This document shows positions 53,659-62,581 of a stretch of 64,000 nucleotides of DNA, one piece after another. The DNA comes from Cedecea sp000277545. Lineage in GTDB: Bacteria > Pseudomonadota > Gammaproteobacteria > Enterobacterales > Enterobacteriaceae. The stretch lies in NCBI GenBank assembly GCA_050847315.1, contig CP193791.1. The stretch is one strand, 5' to 3'. The notes beneath the pieces are model-generated. The model saw nothing but the letters and a program-made list of their open reading frames with translations. It ran no database searches and was not told the origin of the DNA. The translations under genes and the position numbers were made by a program. The number at the start of each line of letters is the position of its first letter. The first letter of the stretch is position 1.

Positions 53659-55635
53659 TTACCGCCCCTGCTTTCTCAGCAAATAAACGAAATAAGGCGC
53701 ACCGATAAATGTTGCCAGCAGCCCCGCCGGCACCTGATTCGGGAAAAGAATCATCCTGCCGCACCAGTCCGCCAGAATCATTAACATCCCGCCAAAAATC
53801 CCGGCCATCGCTATCTGCGGCATTGCCCTGCGGAAGCCAAGCATGCGAGCAATATGTGGCGCCATCAGCCCGACAAAACTCAGCGGGCCGACGATTAACG
53901 TCGCCGTGGCGGTAAGCGTTGCCGCCAGCAACAGCAGCGCAAAGCGCGATGGTGTTAACGCCATTCCCACCGCCCGTGCGGTGGCACCGCCCAGCGGTAA
54001 AATTACCAGCCAGCGGCGCAGTAGCGGCGTGATGGCTAACAGCCCAACCATGACACCCAACGTTCTGACTGCCTGCTCGCCTGTAACGTTATACGTCGAG
54101 CCAGAAATCCAGGTCAGCAGCGTCGCCATACGTGGATCGCCGCTTGCCATCAGCATCATCAGTAGCATGGTAAAGGCGGTGCTGAGCGCCATCCCGGCCA
54201 ACAGCATACGCTGAGGAGAAAACCCGCCTCGTCCGGCAGCCATCATGATGATCAGCAGCGTTACCGCCGCACCAAGACTGCCCGCCGGCAACAGCCAGAC
54301 AAACGCGTTCCCCGGCACAATAAACAGCATCAACACCACGCCGAAGGCCGCGCCGGAGCTAATACCCAAGACTTCCGGACTTGCCATCGCGTTGCCGGTT
54401 AACCGCTGGATAAGGCAGCCCGCAACCGCCAGCATCACGCCTGCGGTCAAAGCCGCCATAACGCGCGGCCAGCGCCACGGCAGCACATCGTCAAAGAGCG
54501 CACCACTTAACCATCGCCAGCCGTGTGCGTCACGCCCCAGTGCCAGCGCGGCGGCAATCACCAGCAGCAGAATGACAAGTCCCGTGGCCACCCAAAGCAG
54601 CACACGCTGGCGTTCAGCCTGAACATGATCTCCGGCGCTCATGGACGGCGCACCGCTGGTACGCAGACGAGGCAGCAGCCACAGCAGGATAGGTGCGCCA
54701 ATCAGCGCAGTGACCGTCCCGGTAGAGACTTCACCCCACACGCTGGAAAGCCAAACTACCACCTGGTCAGACAGCCAGAGAATCAGCGCCCCAATGAGCG
54801 GAGCCAGGCACAAACGAGCAACCAGGCGCCGAGCCCCCAGCATTTTTGCCAGCAGCGGCGCAAACAGCCCGATAAAACCAACGATCCCGACCGCATTAAC
54901 CAGCTGAGCACTGATCACAATCGCCAGCGCCAGCGTCACCAGCCTGACCAGCGAAAGCGCGAGGCCCAGATTACGCGCCACGCCATCATCCAGTCCCATC
55001 AGCGTCAACGGACGCAGCAGCAGCAGCGTTAGCAGCAGGCCGCCCAGCAGGCGTGGCCACAGACTCTCAACGCTGCTCCAGTCCTGTTGATTGAGCGATC
55101 CAGTGCTCCACAGGAACATATTCTGCAGCTGGTCATGGTGGAAGATTGCCAGCAGTTGGTTGACCGCCCCGCAATAAAGACTCAGCACCAGGCCCGCAAG
55201 AATCAGCGTGACCGGCGACATCCGCTTGCCCCAGGCGACGCCAAAAACAAGCAGGCCAACGACCGCCGCACCAATCAGCGCCGCAAACGGCTGGGCAGCC
55301 AGCGGCAGCACCCAAAGCGTAGCAACCGTGACGCCAAGCTGAGCCCCGCTGGCTACACCAAGCGTTGTCGGCTCCGCCAGAGGATTGCGCAGCACCTGCT
55401 GGAACAGCACGCCGACGAGACCCAGCCCGGCACCAACCAACAGCGATATTGCGAGACGCGGCAGCAGACTGAAGTGAAACAGCATCTGTTGAACATTGTC
55501 GATGTCCGGCTGGATAAAAGCACTGCGCCACTGCGAAGAGGGTAAGACGCCATGCATGTTATGCAGCGTCAGCCACAGCGCACAAACAAATAGCACCAGC
55601 AGCAGGCTGGCGGGGAAAATAACGTGACGTCTCAT
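53659..55635 (-). CDS. fhuB: Ferric hydroxamate ABC transporter permease FhuB
   Basis: Inner-membrane permease of the ferrichrome-type importer FhuBCD. 658 residues (E. coli 660), consisting of two fused BtuC-like halves (about 1-330 and 340-658), each with about ten hydrophobic segments. The coupling-loop glycines appear in both halves (VGFIGLFAPLLAKMLG and VGFVGLMAPHIARMLGFRR-type, the latter reading LSFVGLMAPHIARMLG). The ATG at 55635 overlaps the fhuD stop (ATGA); a 43-codon upstream extension lies within fhuD and is rejected. Last gene of fhuACDB. Confidence 0.96.
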   Translation of the reverse strand: MRRHVIFPASLLLVLFVCALWLTLHNMHGVLPSSQWRSAFIQPDIDNVQQMLFHFSLLPRLAISLLVGAGLGLVGVLFQQVLRNPLAEPTTLGVASGAQLGVTVATLWVLPLAAQPFAALIGAAVVGLLVFGVAWGKRMSPVTLILAGLVLSLYCGAVNQLLAIFHHDQLQNMFLWSTGSLNQQDWSSVESLWPRLLGGLLLTLLLLRPLTLMGLDDGVARNLGLALSLVRLVTLALAIVISAQLVNAVGIVGFIGLFAPLLAKMLGARRLVARLCLAPLIGALILWLSDQVVVWLSSVWGEVSTGTVTALIGAPILLWLLPRLRTSGAPSMSAGDHVQAERQRVLLWVATGLVILLLVIAAALALGRDAHGWRWLSGALFDDVLPWRWPRVMAALTAGVMLAVAGCLIQRLTGNAMASPEVLGISSGAAFGVVLMLFIVPGNAFVWLLPAGSLGAAVTLLIIMMAAGRGGFSPQRMLLAGMALSTAFTMLLMMLMASGDPRMATLLTWISGSTYNVTGEQAVRTLGVMVGLLAITPLLRRWLVILPLGGATARAVGMALTPSRFALLLLAATLTATATLIVGPLSFVGLMAPHIARMLGFRRAMPQIAMAGIFGGMLMILADWCGRMILFPNQVPAGLLATFIGAPYFVYLLRKQGR

Positions 55636-56534
55636 CGGGCCAGGCTCCTCAGGCCGTCGTCCAACACGCGGGCAAAGTGCATAGCCGACATGGTCGTGCC
55701 ATAAAGCCAGACGGCGGGAACTTGCTGAAAACGGTTCTGGCGGATAAACGGCATCGCTTTCCACAGCGGCGTGGCCGTCACCTGGCGGGCCACCGCTTCG
55801 TTTTTATGATCGAAGCACAGCACATCGGCGTCTTTTATCGCCGCCAGGCGTTCAATCCCAACGACCGCCGTCCCCCAGAAGTTCGTTTCTTCATGCCAGG
55901 CATTCTTCACCCCCAGCAAATCCATCACCTGCTCGAACAAGCTGTGCTTGCCCACCACCAGCGCATGGCGATTATCCAAAAATGACATCAGCAGCACTGG
56001 ACGGTTGCCGCGCGCGGCAAAGCGAAGCTTCATGCTGGCAATAAACGCATCAAATTCGGCCAGATGCCGACTGGCGGCCTGCTGCATACCCAGCGTATCC
56101 CCCAGTTGAATGAGCGATTTACGCGCAATATCCAGCGGCTTGCCGGAGCCATCGTTAAAATTGAACCCAAGCCCAGGGGCGATACGGGTGATTTTTTCCG
56201 GCGAAGGGCCGTAGCCCGCAGAATAGAGAATCAGCGATGGTTTTAGCTGCGCCATCAGCTCGAGGTTAGGTTCGGTGCGCAGGCCAACATCAATCACGCC
56301 TTCCGGCAGCTTAGGTTCGTTCACCCAGATTTGGTAATTAGGGATGTCGGCGACGGCCATCGGCGTGACGCCGAGCGCCATCATCAGCTCAACGGGCAGC
56401 CATTCCAGGGCGATGATGCGTTTTGCATCCGGCACCGCCGCCTGCGCGGCAGGTAATTTTAGCAGCAGCGGTGAAAGCGCCATCGCCGCCAAAAGGCGGC
56501 GACGGGTTAAAATAAAGTCATTCATACGGCTCAT
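55632..56534 (-). CDS. fhuD: Ferric hydroxamate-binding periplasmic protein FhuD
   Basis: Binds ferrichrome, coprogen and related hydroxamates in the periplasm and passes them to FhuBC. About 300 residues from ATG 56534 or 297 from ATG 56525 (E. coli 296); 56534 overlaps the fhuC stop (TGATG). The signal has twin arginines, TRRRLLAAMALSPLL, followed by AQAAVPDAKR, so export may use Tat. The mature class III fold has LEWLPVELMMALGVTP, DVGLRTEPNLELMAQLKPSL and YGPSPEKI. It is coupled to fhuC and fhuB. Confidence 0.95.
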   Translation of the reverse strand: MSRMNDFILTRRRLLAAMALSPLLLKLPAAQAAVPDAKRIIALEWLPVELMMALGVTPMAVADIPNYQIWVNEPKLPEGVIDVGLRTEPNLELMAQLKPSLILYSAGYGPSPEKITRIAPGLGFNFNDGSGKPLDIARKSLIQLGDTLGMQQAASRHLAEFDAFIASMKLRFAARGNRPVLLMSFLDNRHALVVGKHSLFEQVMDLLGVKNAWHEETNFWGTAVVGIERLAAIKDADVLCFDHKNEAVARQVTATPLWKAMPFIRQNRFQQVPAVWLYGTTMSAMHFARVLDDGLRSLAR

Positions 56535-57331
56535 CAATAAACAAAACTCACCGGCGCAGCCCCCGCCGGGTGCGGCAGGATGCCCATCGGAATACCGTAG
56601 ATATGCTCCAGCGTATCACTTTGCATTAAGGCTTCCGGCGTCCCTTGCGCGATCATTTCGCCACCGCGTAGCGCCACCAGATTGTCGCAGTACCGCGCAG
56701 CCATATTAATGTCGTGCAGAACGGCAACCACCGTCAGGCCGCGCTCCTGGCTAAGGCGATGGATCAGCGCCAGCACGTCCACCTGATGCGCGATATCCAG
56801 CGCAGACGTCGGCTCATCCAGCAGCAGGCAGCGGCTATCCTGCGCCACCAGCATGGCGATCCATGCCCGCTGGCGCTCGCCGCCGGACAGGCTGTCTACC
56901 AGACGATGCGCAAACGGCTTCAGCCCTACCAGACTGATTGCCTCATCCACCAGCTCACGGTCAGCCACGCCAAAGCGCCCTAAAGCCCCATGCCACGGGT
57001 AACGGCCAATCGCCACCAGCTCACGCACCGTCATACCCTCAGCGGCAGGAAGCTGCTGGGGAAGATAGGCCACCTGCCGGGCAAAAGCTTTGCTGCCCCA
57101 GCTGTCCAGCGGCTGTGAGTTCAGCAGAATTTCACCCTCAGAAGGTTTCTGGTGGCGACCCAGCATTTTCAGCAGCGTCGATTTACCGGAGCCGTTATGG
57201 CCAATCAGGCCAGTGACTTTGCCCACCGGGAAGGTGATAGACAGCGGATGGAGTAGCGTGCGGCCGGGCACGCGAAACGTGACATCAGTGAGGCTAAAAG
57301 TCGTGTCGGGATGAAGCTGTTTATCCTGCAT
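56534..57331 (-). CDS. fhuC: Ferric hydroxamate ABC transporter ATP-binding protein FhuC
   Basis: ATPase of FhuBCD on the cytoplasmic face. 265 residues, as in E. coli. Walker A GHNGSGKST near 44-52, Q-loop LPQQLPAAEGMTVRELV, signature LSGGERQR near 148, Walker B CLLLDEPTSALD near 168, and switch His in VLHDINMAARYCD. The start at 57331 (MQDKQLHPDTTF) aligns to E. coli; an eight-codon extension is rejected. It lies 48 bases after fhuA, so it shares the Fur-regulated transcript. Confidence 0.97.
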   Translation of the reverse strand: MQDKQLHPDTTFSLTDVTFRVPGRTLLHPLSITFPVGKVTGLIGHNGSGKSTLLKMLGRHQKPSEGEILLNSQPLDSWGSKAFARQVAYLPQQLPAAEGMTVRELVAIGRYPWHGALGRFGVADRELVDEAISLVGLKPFAHRLVDSLSGGERQRAWIAMLVAQDSRCLLLDEPTSALDIAHQVDVLALIHRLSQERGLTVVAVLHDINMAARYCDNLVALRGGEMIAQGTPEALMQSDTLEHIYGIPMGILPHPAGAAPVSFVY

Positions 57332-57379
57332 GGTAGCCATCTTAGTGAAGGGCACGGCGAACCGTGCCCGGGAGACAAG

Positions 57380-59617
57380 TTAGAAGCGGAAGGTCGCGGT
57401 AGCAACCACCTGACGCTCAGCGCCCCAGAAGCAACCGTAGGTGTCGAAGCAACTGGCAACGTATTCACGGTCAAGCAGGTTATTCACGTTGACCGCAATG
57501 CTGGAGCCGTTCAGGCCGAAGCGACCGAGGTCATACTTCACGACCGCATCCATAACCGCAGCGCTGCCCACCTTGAAGGTGTTAGCCGGGTCACCGTAGC
57601 TGGAGCCGATAAAGCGTCCACCAGTCCCCAGCGTCAGGCCACTCAGGATGCCGCTGTTGAAGGTGTAATCCCCCCACAGGGAAGCCATATGTTTAGGAAC
57701 CTGAACCGGGCTATTGCCCTGAAGGGTCGTGTCTTTAGTGTACTGCGCATCGGTGTATGTGTAGGAAGCCGTCACGTTAATGTTGGCGTTCAACGCCGCC
57801 TTCGCTTCCAGCTCTACGCCACGCGCACGGACTTCGCCCGCCGGAACCTGATTCAGAGCGTTCGTCGGATCAGTCATCAGGGTATCGGTTTTCGTCAACT
57901 GATAAACTGCACCCGTCACAACGATCGGCATATCCTTAGGCACATATTTCACACCAGCTTCATACTGCTCACCTTTGGATGGCTGATAGGCCACACGAGG
58001 TGTGCTGTAGAGACTGAACGCGTTCGGCTCAAAGGATTGGCTGTAGCTGAAGTACGGAGAGATTCCGTTGTCGAACAGGTAGTTAACTCCACCGCGCCAG
58101 GTAAACTGGTGATCATTACGGTCTATATAACCGTTATCACTGCGAACTGTGGTTGCCTGTTTAGACCAGTCATAGCGTCCACCCAGCGTCATCACCCACT
58201 TGTTCCACTCCGCCTGATCCTGCACGTAAAGACCCGTTTGCTTACTTTCGTTCATCTGGTAAGGCACAGCGCTGCCAAAATCGACATCGCTCATTGAGGG
58301 CAGATTGTTTAGATCGAGGGCAGGTGCATTACCAAACAGAGCGCTAATGTCATTACGCATGCGCATATAATCCACACCGGTTAACAGCGTGTGATCGATA
58401 GCTCCGGTTGCAAATTTACTCTGTAGCTGAGTATCTACGCTAAAGTTTTGCAGACGTTCATTATCAACAACGGTACCACGCCCTAAATAGTGAGCTTTTT
58501 GCTCTGCAGTCAGTGCCTGACAGTAGACATTGAAAGCATTCATGCTGTTGTTGCACAGCCCGGTACCATAAGCGCTTTGTTGAGCAACTTTCATTTCAGA
58601 GAAACGCAGGTTTTGACGCACGGTAAAGGTGTCGTCGAAACCATGTTCAAAGCTATAGCCCACCATTTTCTGGTTACGGGAATAGCTATTGTTAGTTGCC
58701 GCTTCGTTGAAGCTGGTCGACAGACGCCCACCGTTTGGCAACGGTTGAACGGTACCTTCTTTCGGCAGCCAGCCGTAATAGCCTGTATCAGGCTCATTCT
58801 GGAAGTAAGACAGGAAGGTGAAGTTTGTCTTGTCGTCAGGACGCCATGAGAAAGAGGGTGCAATGGCATAACGTTTCTGTTTGGCATTATCCTGCTGCTC
58901 GTTATTAGAGCGCGCAACGCCGGTCAGGCGATAAGAATAAACACCCGCATCATCCAGGGCATCGCTGAAGTCAAAGCCTGTCTGATACAGGTTGTCCGTG
59001 CCCATTTTGAACTGAATTTCATGCAGCGGCTCGGTAGTCGGTCGCTTGCTGACCATATTCACAATACCTCCCGGGCTGCTTTTGCCGTACAGCACGGAAG
59101 TTGGACCGCGCATCAGCTCCACGCGCTCCAGCATATAAGGGTCAATGACCGCGTCGTTATAGAAATCACCCTGCATTTTCAGGCCATCCAGATAGTTATT
59201 CTGATTCAGGCCCACGGATGAAAAACCACGGATAATGACAAAGTCGTAGGTATTGGAAGCACCACGGCTGCTAACCGTTACGCCCGGCGTATAGCCCAGC
59301 GCTTCTTTCACAGACTGGAATTGATGCATCTGCATCTCTTCGCTGGTCACCACCGAAATAGACTGCGGGGTCTTTTCAATGGGGGTATCGGTTTTGGTCG
59401 CCGTGGCGCTGCGTTTAGCGGCGATGGTTGGCGATGGCCCCCATGCGCTTTCGGCAGGCACTGCGGCGGCTGAAACGGTGATAGTGTCTTCTTTTTTGGT
59501 CGTGCCGGTGTCCGCCGCGAAGCTATTAACGCTGACGGTGCCCACCGCCGCCGCCACAAACAGGGCAAGCTTACGGACAGGGTTTTTGGCTGGCTGACCT
59601 GGGAGTGAACGCGCCAT
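57380..59617 (-). CDS. fhuA: Ferrichrome outer-membrane receptor FhuA
   Basis: TonB-dependent receptor for ferrichrome; in E. coli also the port for phages T1, T5, phi80 and colicin M. 745 residues (E. coli 747). Signal peptide to about 33 (VNSFAA), TonB box DTITV near 40, plug domain (about 60-190; KEALGYTPGV, IIRGFSSVG, RGPTSVLYGKSSPGGIVNMVSKRP), then a 22-strand barrel ending in Phe (ATATFRF). Extracellular loops differ most from E. coli, for example around CNNSMNAFNVYC. First gene of fhuACDB; a Fur-like box lies upstream. Confidence 0.97.
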   Translation of the reverse strand: MARSLPGQPAKNPVRKLALFVAAAVGTVSVNSFAADTGTTKKEDTITVSAAAVPAESAWGPSPTIAAKRSATATKTDTPIEKTPQSISVVTSEEMQMHQFQSVKEALGYTPGVTVSSRGASNTYDFVIIRGFSSVGLNQNNYLDGLKMQGDFYNDAVIDPYMLERVELMRGPTSVLYGKSSPGGIVNMVSKRPTTEPLHEIQFKMGTDNLYQTGFDFSDALDDAGVYSYRLTGVARSNNEQQDNAKQKRYAIAPSFSWRPDDKTNFTFLSYFQNEPDTGYYGWLPKEGTVQPLPNGGRLSTSFNEAATNNSYSRNQKMVGYSFEHGFDDTFTVRQNLRFSEMKVAQQSAYGTGLCNNSMNAFNVYCQALTAEQKAHYLGRGTVVDNERLQNFSVDTQLQSKFATGAIDHTLLTGVDYMRMRNDISALFGNAPALDLNNLPSMSDVDFGSAVPYQMNESKQTGLYVQDQAEWNKWVMTLGGRYDWSKQATTVRSDNGYIDRNDHQFTWRGGVNYLFDNGISPYFSYSQSFEPNAFSLYSTPRVAYQPSKGEQYEAGVKYVPKDMPIVVTGAVYQLTKTDTLMTDPTNALNQVPAGEVRARGVELEAKAALNANINVTASYTYTDAQYTKDTTLQGNSPVQVPKHMASLWGDYTFNSGILSGLTLGTGGRFIGSSYGDPANTFKVGSAAVMDAVVKYDLGRFGLNGSSIAVNVNNLLDREYVASCFDTYGCFWGAERQVVATATFRF

Positions 59618-59650
59618 GATATTTTCTCTGGTGAAGTGGTAAATGATAAC

Positions 59651-59669
59651 GTAAACGATAATTATTATT
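59651..59669 (-). promoter_or_regulatory. Fur-like box upstream of fhuA
   Basis: GTAAACGATAATTATTATT matches 14 of 19 positions of the Fur consensus GATAATGATAATCATTATC, 34 bases before the fhuA start. It predicts repression by Fe2+-Fur. Confidence 0.72.
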
Positions 59670-59822
59670 ATGCCCGCAGGATAATAGACGAAACGCTGGC
59701 TGCATAGCAAGCGCCTCACACCCTCAGGCTTATTAAGGGAATAAGAAATAACCAGATGGTTTATGTGGTGTTAATTGGGCGTGAAATTTAAGATAAGAAA
59801 CGCGTTATGGCGGACAAAAAAG

Positions 59823-59856
59823 CAAAAAAAAACCTCCCCCGGTTAGGGAGAGGTTT
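59823..59856 (-). terminator. Terminator after mrcB
   Basis: On the minus strand AAACCTCTCCC and GGGGGAGGTTT (one mismatch) around TAACC, followed by a run of T. The rest of the gap up to fhuA (59618-59872) holds the fhuA promoter region. Confidence 0.85.
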
Positions 59857-59872
59857 GTAAGTGAAGCGAGGC

Positions 59873-62431
59873 TTAATTGCTGCCGAACATGTCCTTAATC
59901 CAGCCGGCAACGCCGTCGCTCTTCTGTTCCTGAGCGGGCTGTTGCTGCTGAGGCTGCTGCTGCGGTTGTTGCTGCGGCTGCTGGCCTGCTGGCGCCTGGC
60001 TGAATGGATTAGCCGACTGCTCTTCCTGCTGACTTTGCTGGCAAAGCGCGCTCGGGTTCGTCGTCCAGACAGGCAGCACACGGTCACCACCGCCGCTACA
60101 CATGAAGTAACCCGCGCCGTTGACGCCCATGTCCACGATATCTTCCGGCTGGGTCAGATCCAGCGGGATCGGAGACTGGTTTGACAGATAACGCTGGTAC
60201 AGCGACATTGCGCCGCTGGCACCATACAGCTTGGTTGGCTGGTTGTTATCACGTCCTACCCAGGTAATGGTCACTTCACGGCCATCAACGCCGGCAAACC
60301 AGGTATCCACGTTGTTGTTGGTGGTCCCCGTTTTCCCGGCCAGATGCAGGTTCGGGTATTTCCCGCCCAGCGCACGGCCTGTACCGCGAGCCACCACCTG
60401 CTGCATACCAAACAGCGTCAGATAAGCGGCCTGCGCAGGCACCGCCTGCTCCGCCTGTGGGAAGCTCTGATACAGCACGGTGCCGTCTTCAGCAATCACC
60501 GACCGCAGCGCGGAAAGCGTGGCGCGGTTCCCGCCACTGGCAATCGTCTGGAACGCCTGCGCAACCTGAATAGGCGTCAGGTTCAGCGCCCCCAGAATCA
60601 TCGCCGGCACCGGATTAAGCTGGTCTTTGGGTACCCCAAGCTTGGTCCAGGTATCGGTAATGGCCGGCAGGCCCAGCGTCATCCCCAGGTTTACGGTTGG
60701 CACGTTCATCGAACGCGTCAGCGCATCCACCAGCATCACTTGCCCGCTGTACTGGTGGTTATCGTTCTGCGGCGACCAGACCTGGCCATTCGACAGTTTG
60801 ATGCCAATCGGGGCATCGGCAAGCCAGGTGTTCAGGCGGAACTTATCCGGCTGGCTCAACGCCGTCAGATAAGTGGCCGGTTTTGCCAGCGAGCCAATGG
60901 AGCGACGAGCCTGCAGCGCACGGTTAAAGCCCGCAAACTGCGGTTCAGCGCCGCCGACGACCGCGCGAACTTCACCGGTAAAGCGGTCAACAATGACCAT
61001 CGCCGCTTCCAAGTCGTTCAGCTTACGGGAAGCACGCAGCACCGGAACGCCTTCGGTCACTGCTTTTTCTGCCGCATCCTGAGACACGGAGTCAAAGGTG
61101 GTGAAGATCTTCACGCCGGACAGGTCTTTCACCTTGTCGCCCAGCTTATCCTGAAGCTCCTGACGCACCATCTGCATAAAGGCTGGCTGTGGCGAAATCA
61201 CGCCGCCGCGAGGCTGCACGCCCAGAGGACGCGCGCTCAACATGTCGTACAGCTCCTGATCGATAACTTTCTGTTCCTGCAGCAGGCGCAGGACCAGATT
61301 ACGACGTTCAAGCGCCAGCTTCGGATTTCGCCATGGGTTATACAGCGATGCCCCTTTCACCATACCTACCAACAGCGCCTGCTGGTCGAGGCTAAGCTCT
61401 TCCACCGGGCGGCCGAAGTAATACAGGCTGGCCAGCGGGAAGCCACGAATCTGATCGTCGCCGCTCTGGCCGAGGTACACCTCGTTCAGATACAGCTCAA
61501 GAATGCGATCTTTGTCGTAGCGAGCATCCATGATCAGCGCCATGTAGGCTTCGTTGGCTTTACGCCACAGCGTACGCTGGTTGCTCAGGAAGAGGTTTTT
61601 CACCAGCTGCTGAGTCAGCGTACTGCCGCCCTGCACCGCTCGCCCGGCCGTCAGGTTAGCGACAACGGCGCGGCCAATAGAGTAAATGCTGATCCCGTCG
61701 TGCTCATAGAAATGGCGGTCTTCGGTAGCAATCAGCGTGTCCACCAGCAGATCCGGGAAGCCGGAACGCGGCACGAACAGGCGCTGCTCACCGTTTGGCG
61801 AAGAAAGCATGGTGATCAGCCGCGGGTCGAGGCGGAAGATACCGAAGCTGCGGTTATTATCCATGTTCTGGATAGATTCCAGATGGCCACCGTCGAACAC
61901 CAGGCGAGCGCGAATCTGCCCTTCTTTACCGTCCGGGAAGTCAAACGGGCGGCGAATCAGCTCGATGTTGTTCCCCTGCACGGTGAACTCGCCCGGGCGA
62001 GTCATGCTCGACACCTGCCGGTACTGCGTCGCTTCCAGCAGCTTCACCATCTCCGCTTTGCTGTAAGGCATATCTGGCTCAAGGTTTACCATGCGGCCAT
62101 AGACCGCCGCCGGAAGCTGCCAGACTTTGCCGTCAATGCGGCTGCGGATCTGCTGATCGAGGTACACGCCGTAAATAACCAGCACCACAAAGAAGATGAT
62201 CGCCAGCTTCACCAACAGCCAGAAGAAACGGCGTTTTTTCGACGGGCGGCCCGAGCCTTTCCCCTTACCTTTTCCTTTCCGCGGCGGCATAGGTTCTTCG
62301 TCCTCGTAATCATCGTCTTCGTACTCGTCGTCATACTCCTCTTCCTTGAGTCGACGACGGCTCACCTTCTCTTTCGCCGGACGCGTTGGTTTTCCTTTAC
62401 GTCCAATAGGCTCGCGGTCATTCCCCGCCAT
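59873..62431 (-). CDS. mrcB: Bifunctional penicillin-binding protein 1B
   Basis: Class A PBP: polymerises (glycosyltransferase) and crosslinks (transpeptidase) peptidoglycan. 852 residues (E. coli 844). A cytoplasmic N-tail with acidic (EEEYDDEYEDDDYEDEE) and Gly/Lys runs, one transmembrane helix near 70-95, a UB2H domain (about 115-200) that binds LpoB, the glycosyltransferase with Glu in TEDRHFYEHDG (about 240), and the transpeptidase with SIGSLAKP, SMN and KTGT. The C-terminal tail is Gln/Pro-rich. The start at 62431 matches the E. coli alpha form; Met 48 could give the shorter gamma-like form. Confidence 0.97.
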   Translation of the reverse strand: MAGNDREPIGRKGKPTRPAKEKVSRRRLKEEEYDDEYEDDDYEDEEPMPPRKGKGKGKGSGRPSKKRRFFWLLVKLAIIFFVVLVIYGVYLDQQIRSRIDGKVWQLPAAVYGRMVNLEPDMPYSKAEMVKLLEATQYRQVSSMTRPGEFTVQGNNIELIRRPFDFPDGKEGQIRARLVFDGGHLESIQNMDNNRSFGIFRLDPRLITMLSSPNGEQRLFVPRSGFPDLLVDTLIATEDRHFYEHDGISIYSIGRAVVANLTAGRAVQGGSTLTQQLVKNLFLSNQRTLWRKANEAYMALIMDARYDKDRILELYLNEVYLGQSGDDQIRGFPLASLYYFGRPVEELSLDQQALLVGMVKGASLYNPWRNPKLALERRNLVLRLLQEQKVIDQELYDMLSARPLGVQPRGGVISPQPAFMQMVRQELQDKLGDKVKDLSGVKIFTTFDSVSQDAAEKAVTEGVPVLRASRKLNDLEAAMVIVDRFTGEVRAVVGGAEPQFAGFNRALQARRSIGSLAKPATYLTALSQPDKFRLNTWLADAPIGIKLSNGQVWSPQNDNHQYSGQVMLVDALTRSMNVPTVNLGMTLGLPAITDTWTKLGVPKDQLNPVPAMILGALNLTPIQVAQAFQTIASGGNRATLSALRSVIAEDGTVLYQSFPQAEQAVPAQAAYLTLFGMQQVVARGTGRALGGKYPNLHLAGKTGTTNNNVDTWFAGVDGREVTITWVGRDNNQPTKLYGASGAMSLYQRYLSNQSPIPLDLTQPEDIVDMGVNGAGYFMCSGGGDRVLPVWTTNPSALCQQSQQEEQSANPFSQAPAGQQPQQQPQQQPQQQQPAQEQKSDGVAGWIKDMFGSN

Positions 62432-62581
62432 GCATCTTCTCCACAAAAGTTCAGGCGCAAAGGCCCGATTCTCCGTTCTTCCGCGTAATACGAAAGAAGA
62501 AATCTCTCAAAAAAAAACAACCGGACATTCTTTTCAAGAATGCCTTTTCATGCTTGCTCCCTCTCCCATTGGAAGAAGGTA

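Noticed and set aside
55636..55764. 43-codon upstream extension of fhuB
   Set aside because: It runs through fhuD in another frame; the ATGA overlap and E. coli length support 55635.
60344..62488. 714-codon open frame on the plus strand opposite mrcB
   Set aside because: Mirrors mrcB exactly; the translation is rich in His/Gln/Arg with no domain, as expected for an antisense shadow.
62545..62580. CCCTCTCCC near the 3' end of hrpB as a second copy of the hemL-fhuB repeat
   Set aside because: Only half of one arm is present and no complementary arm follows.
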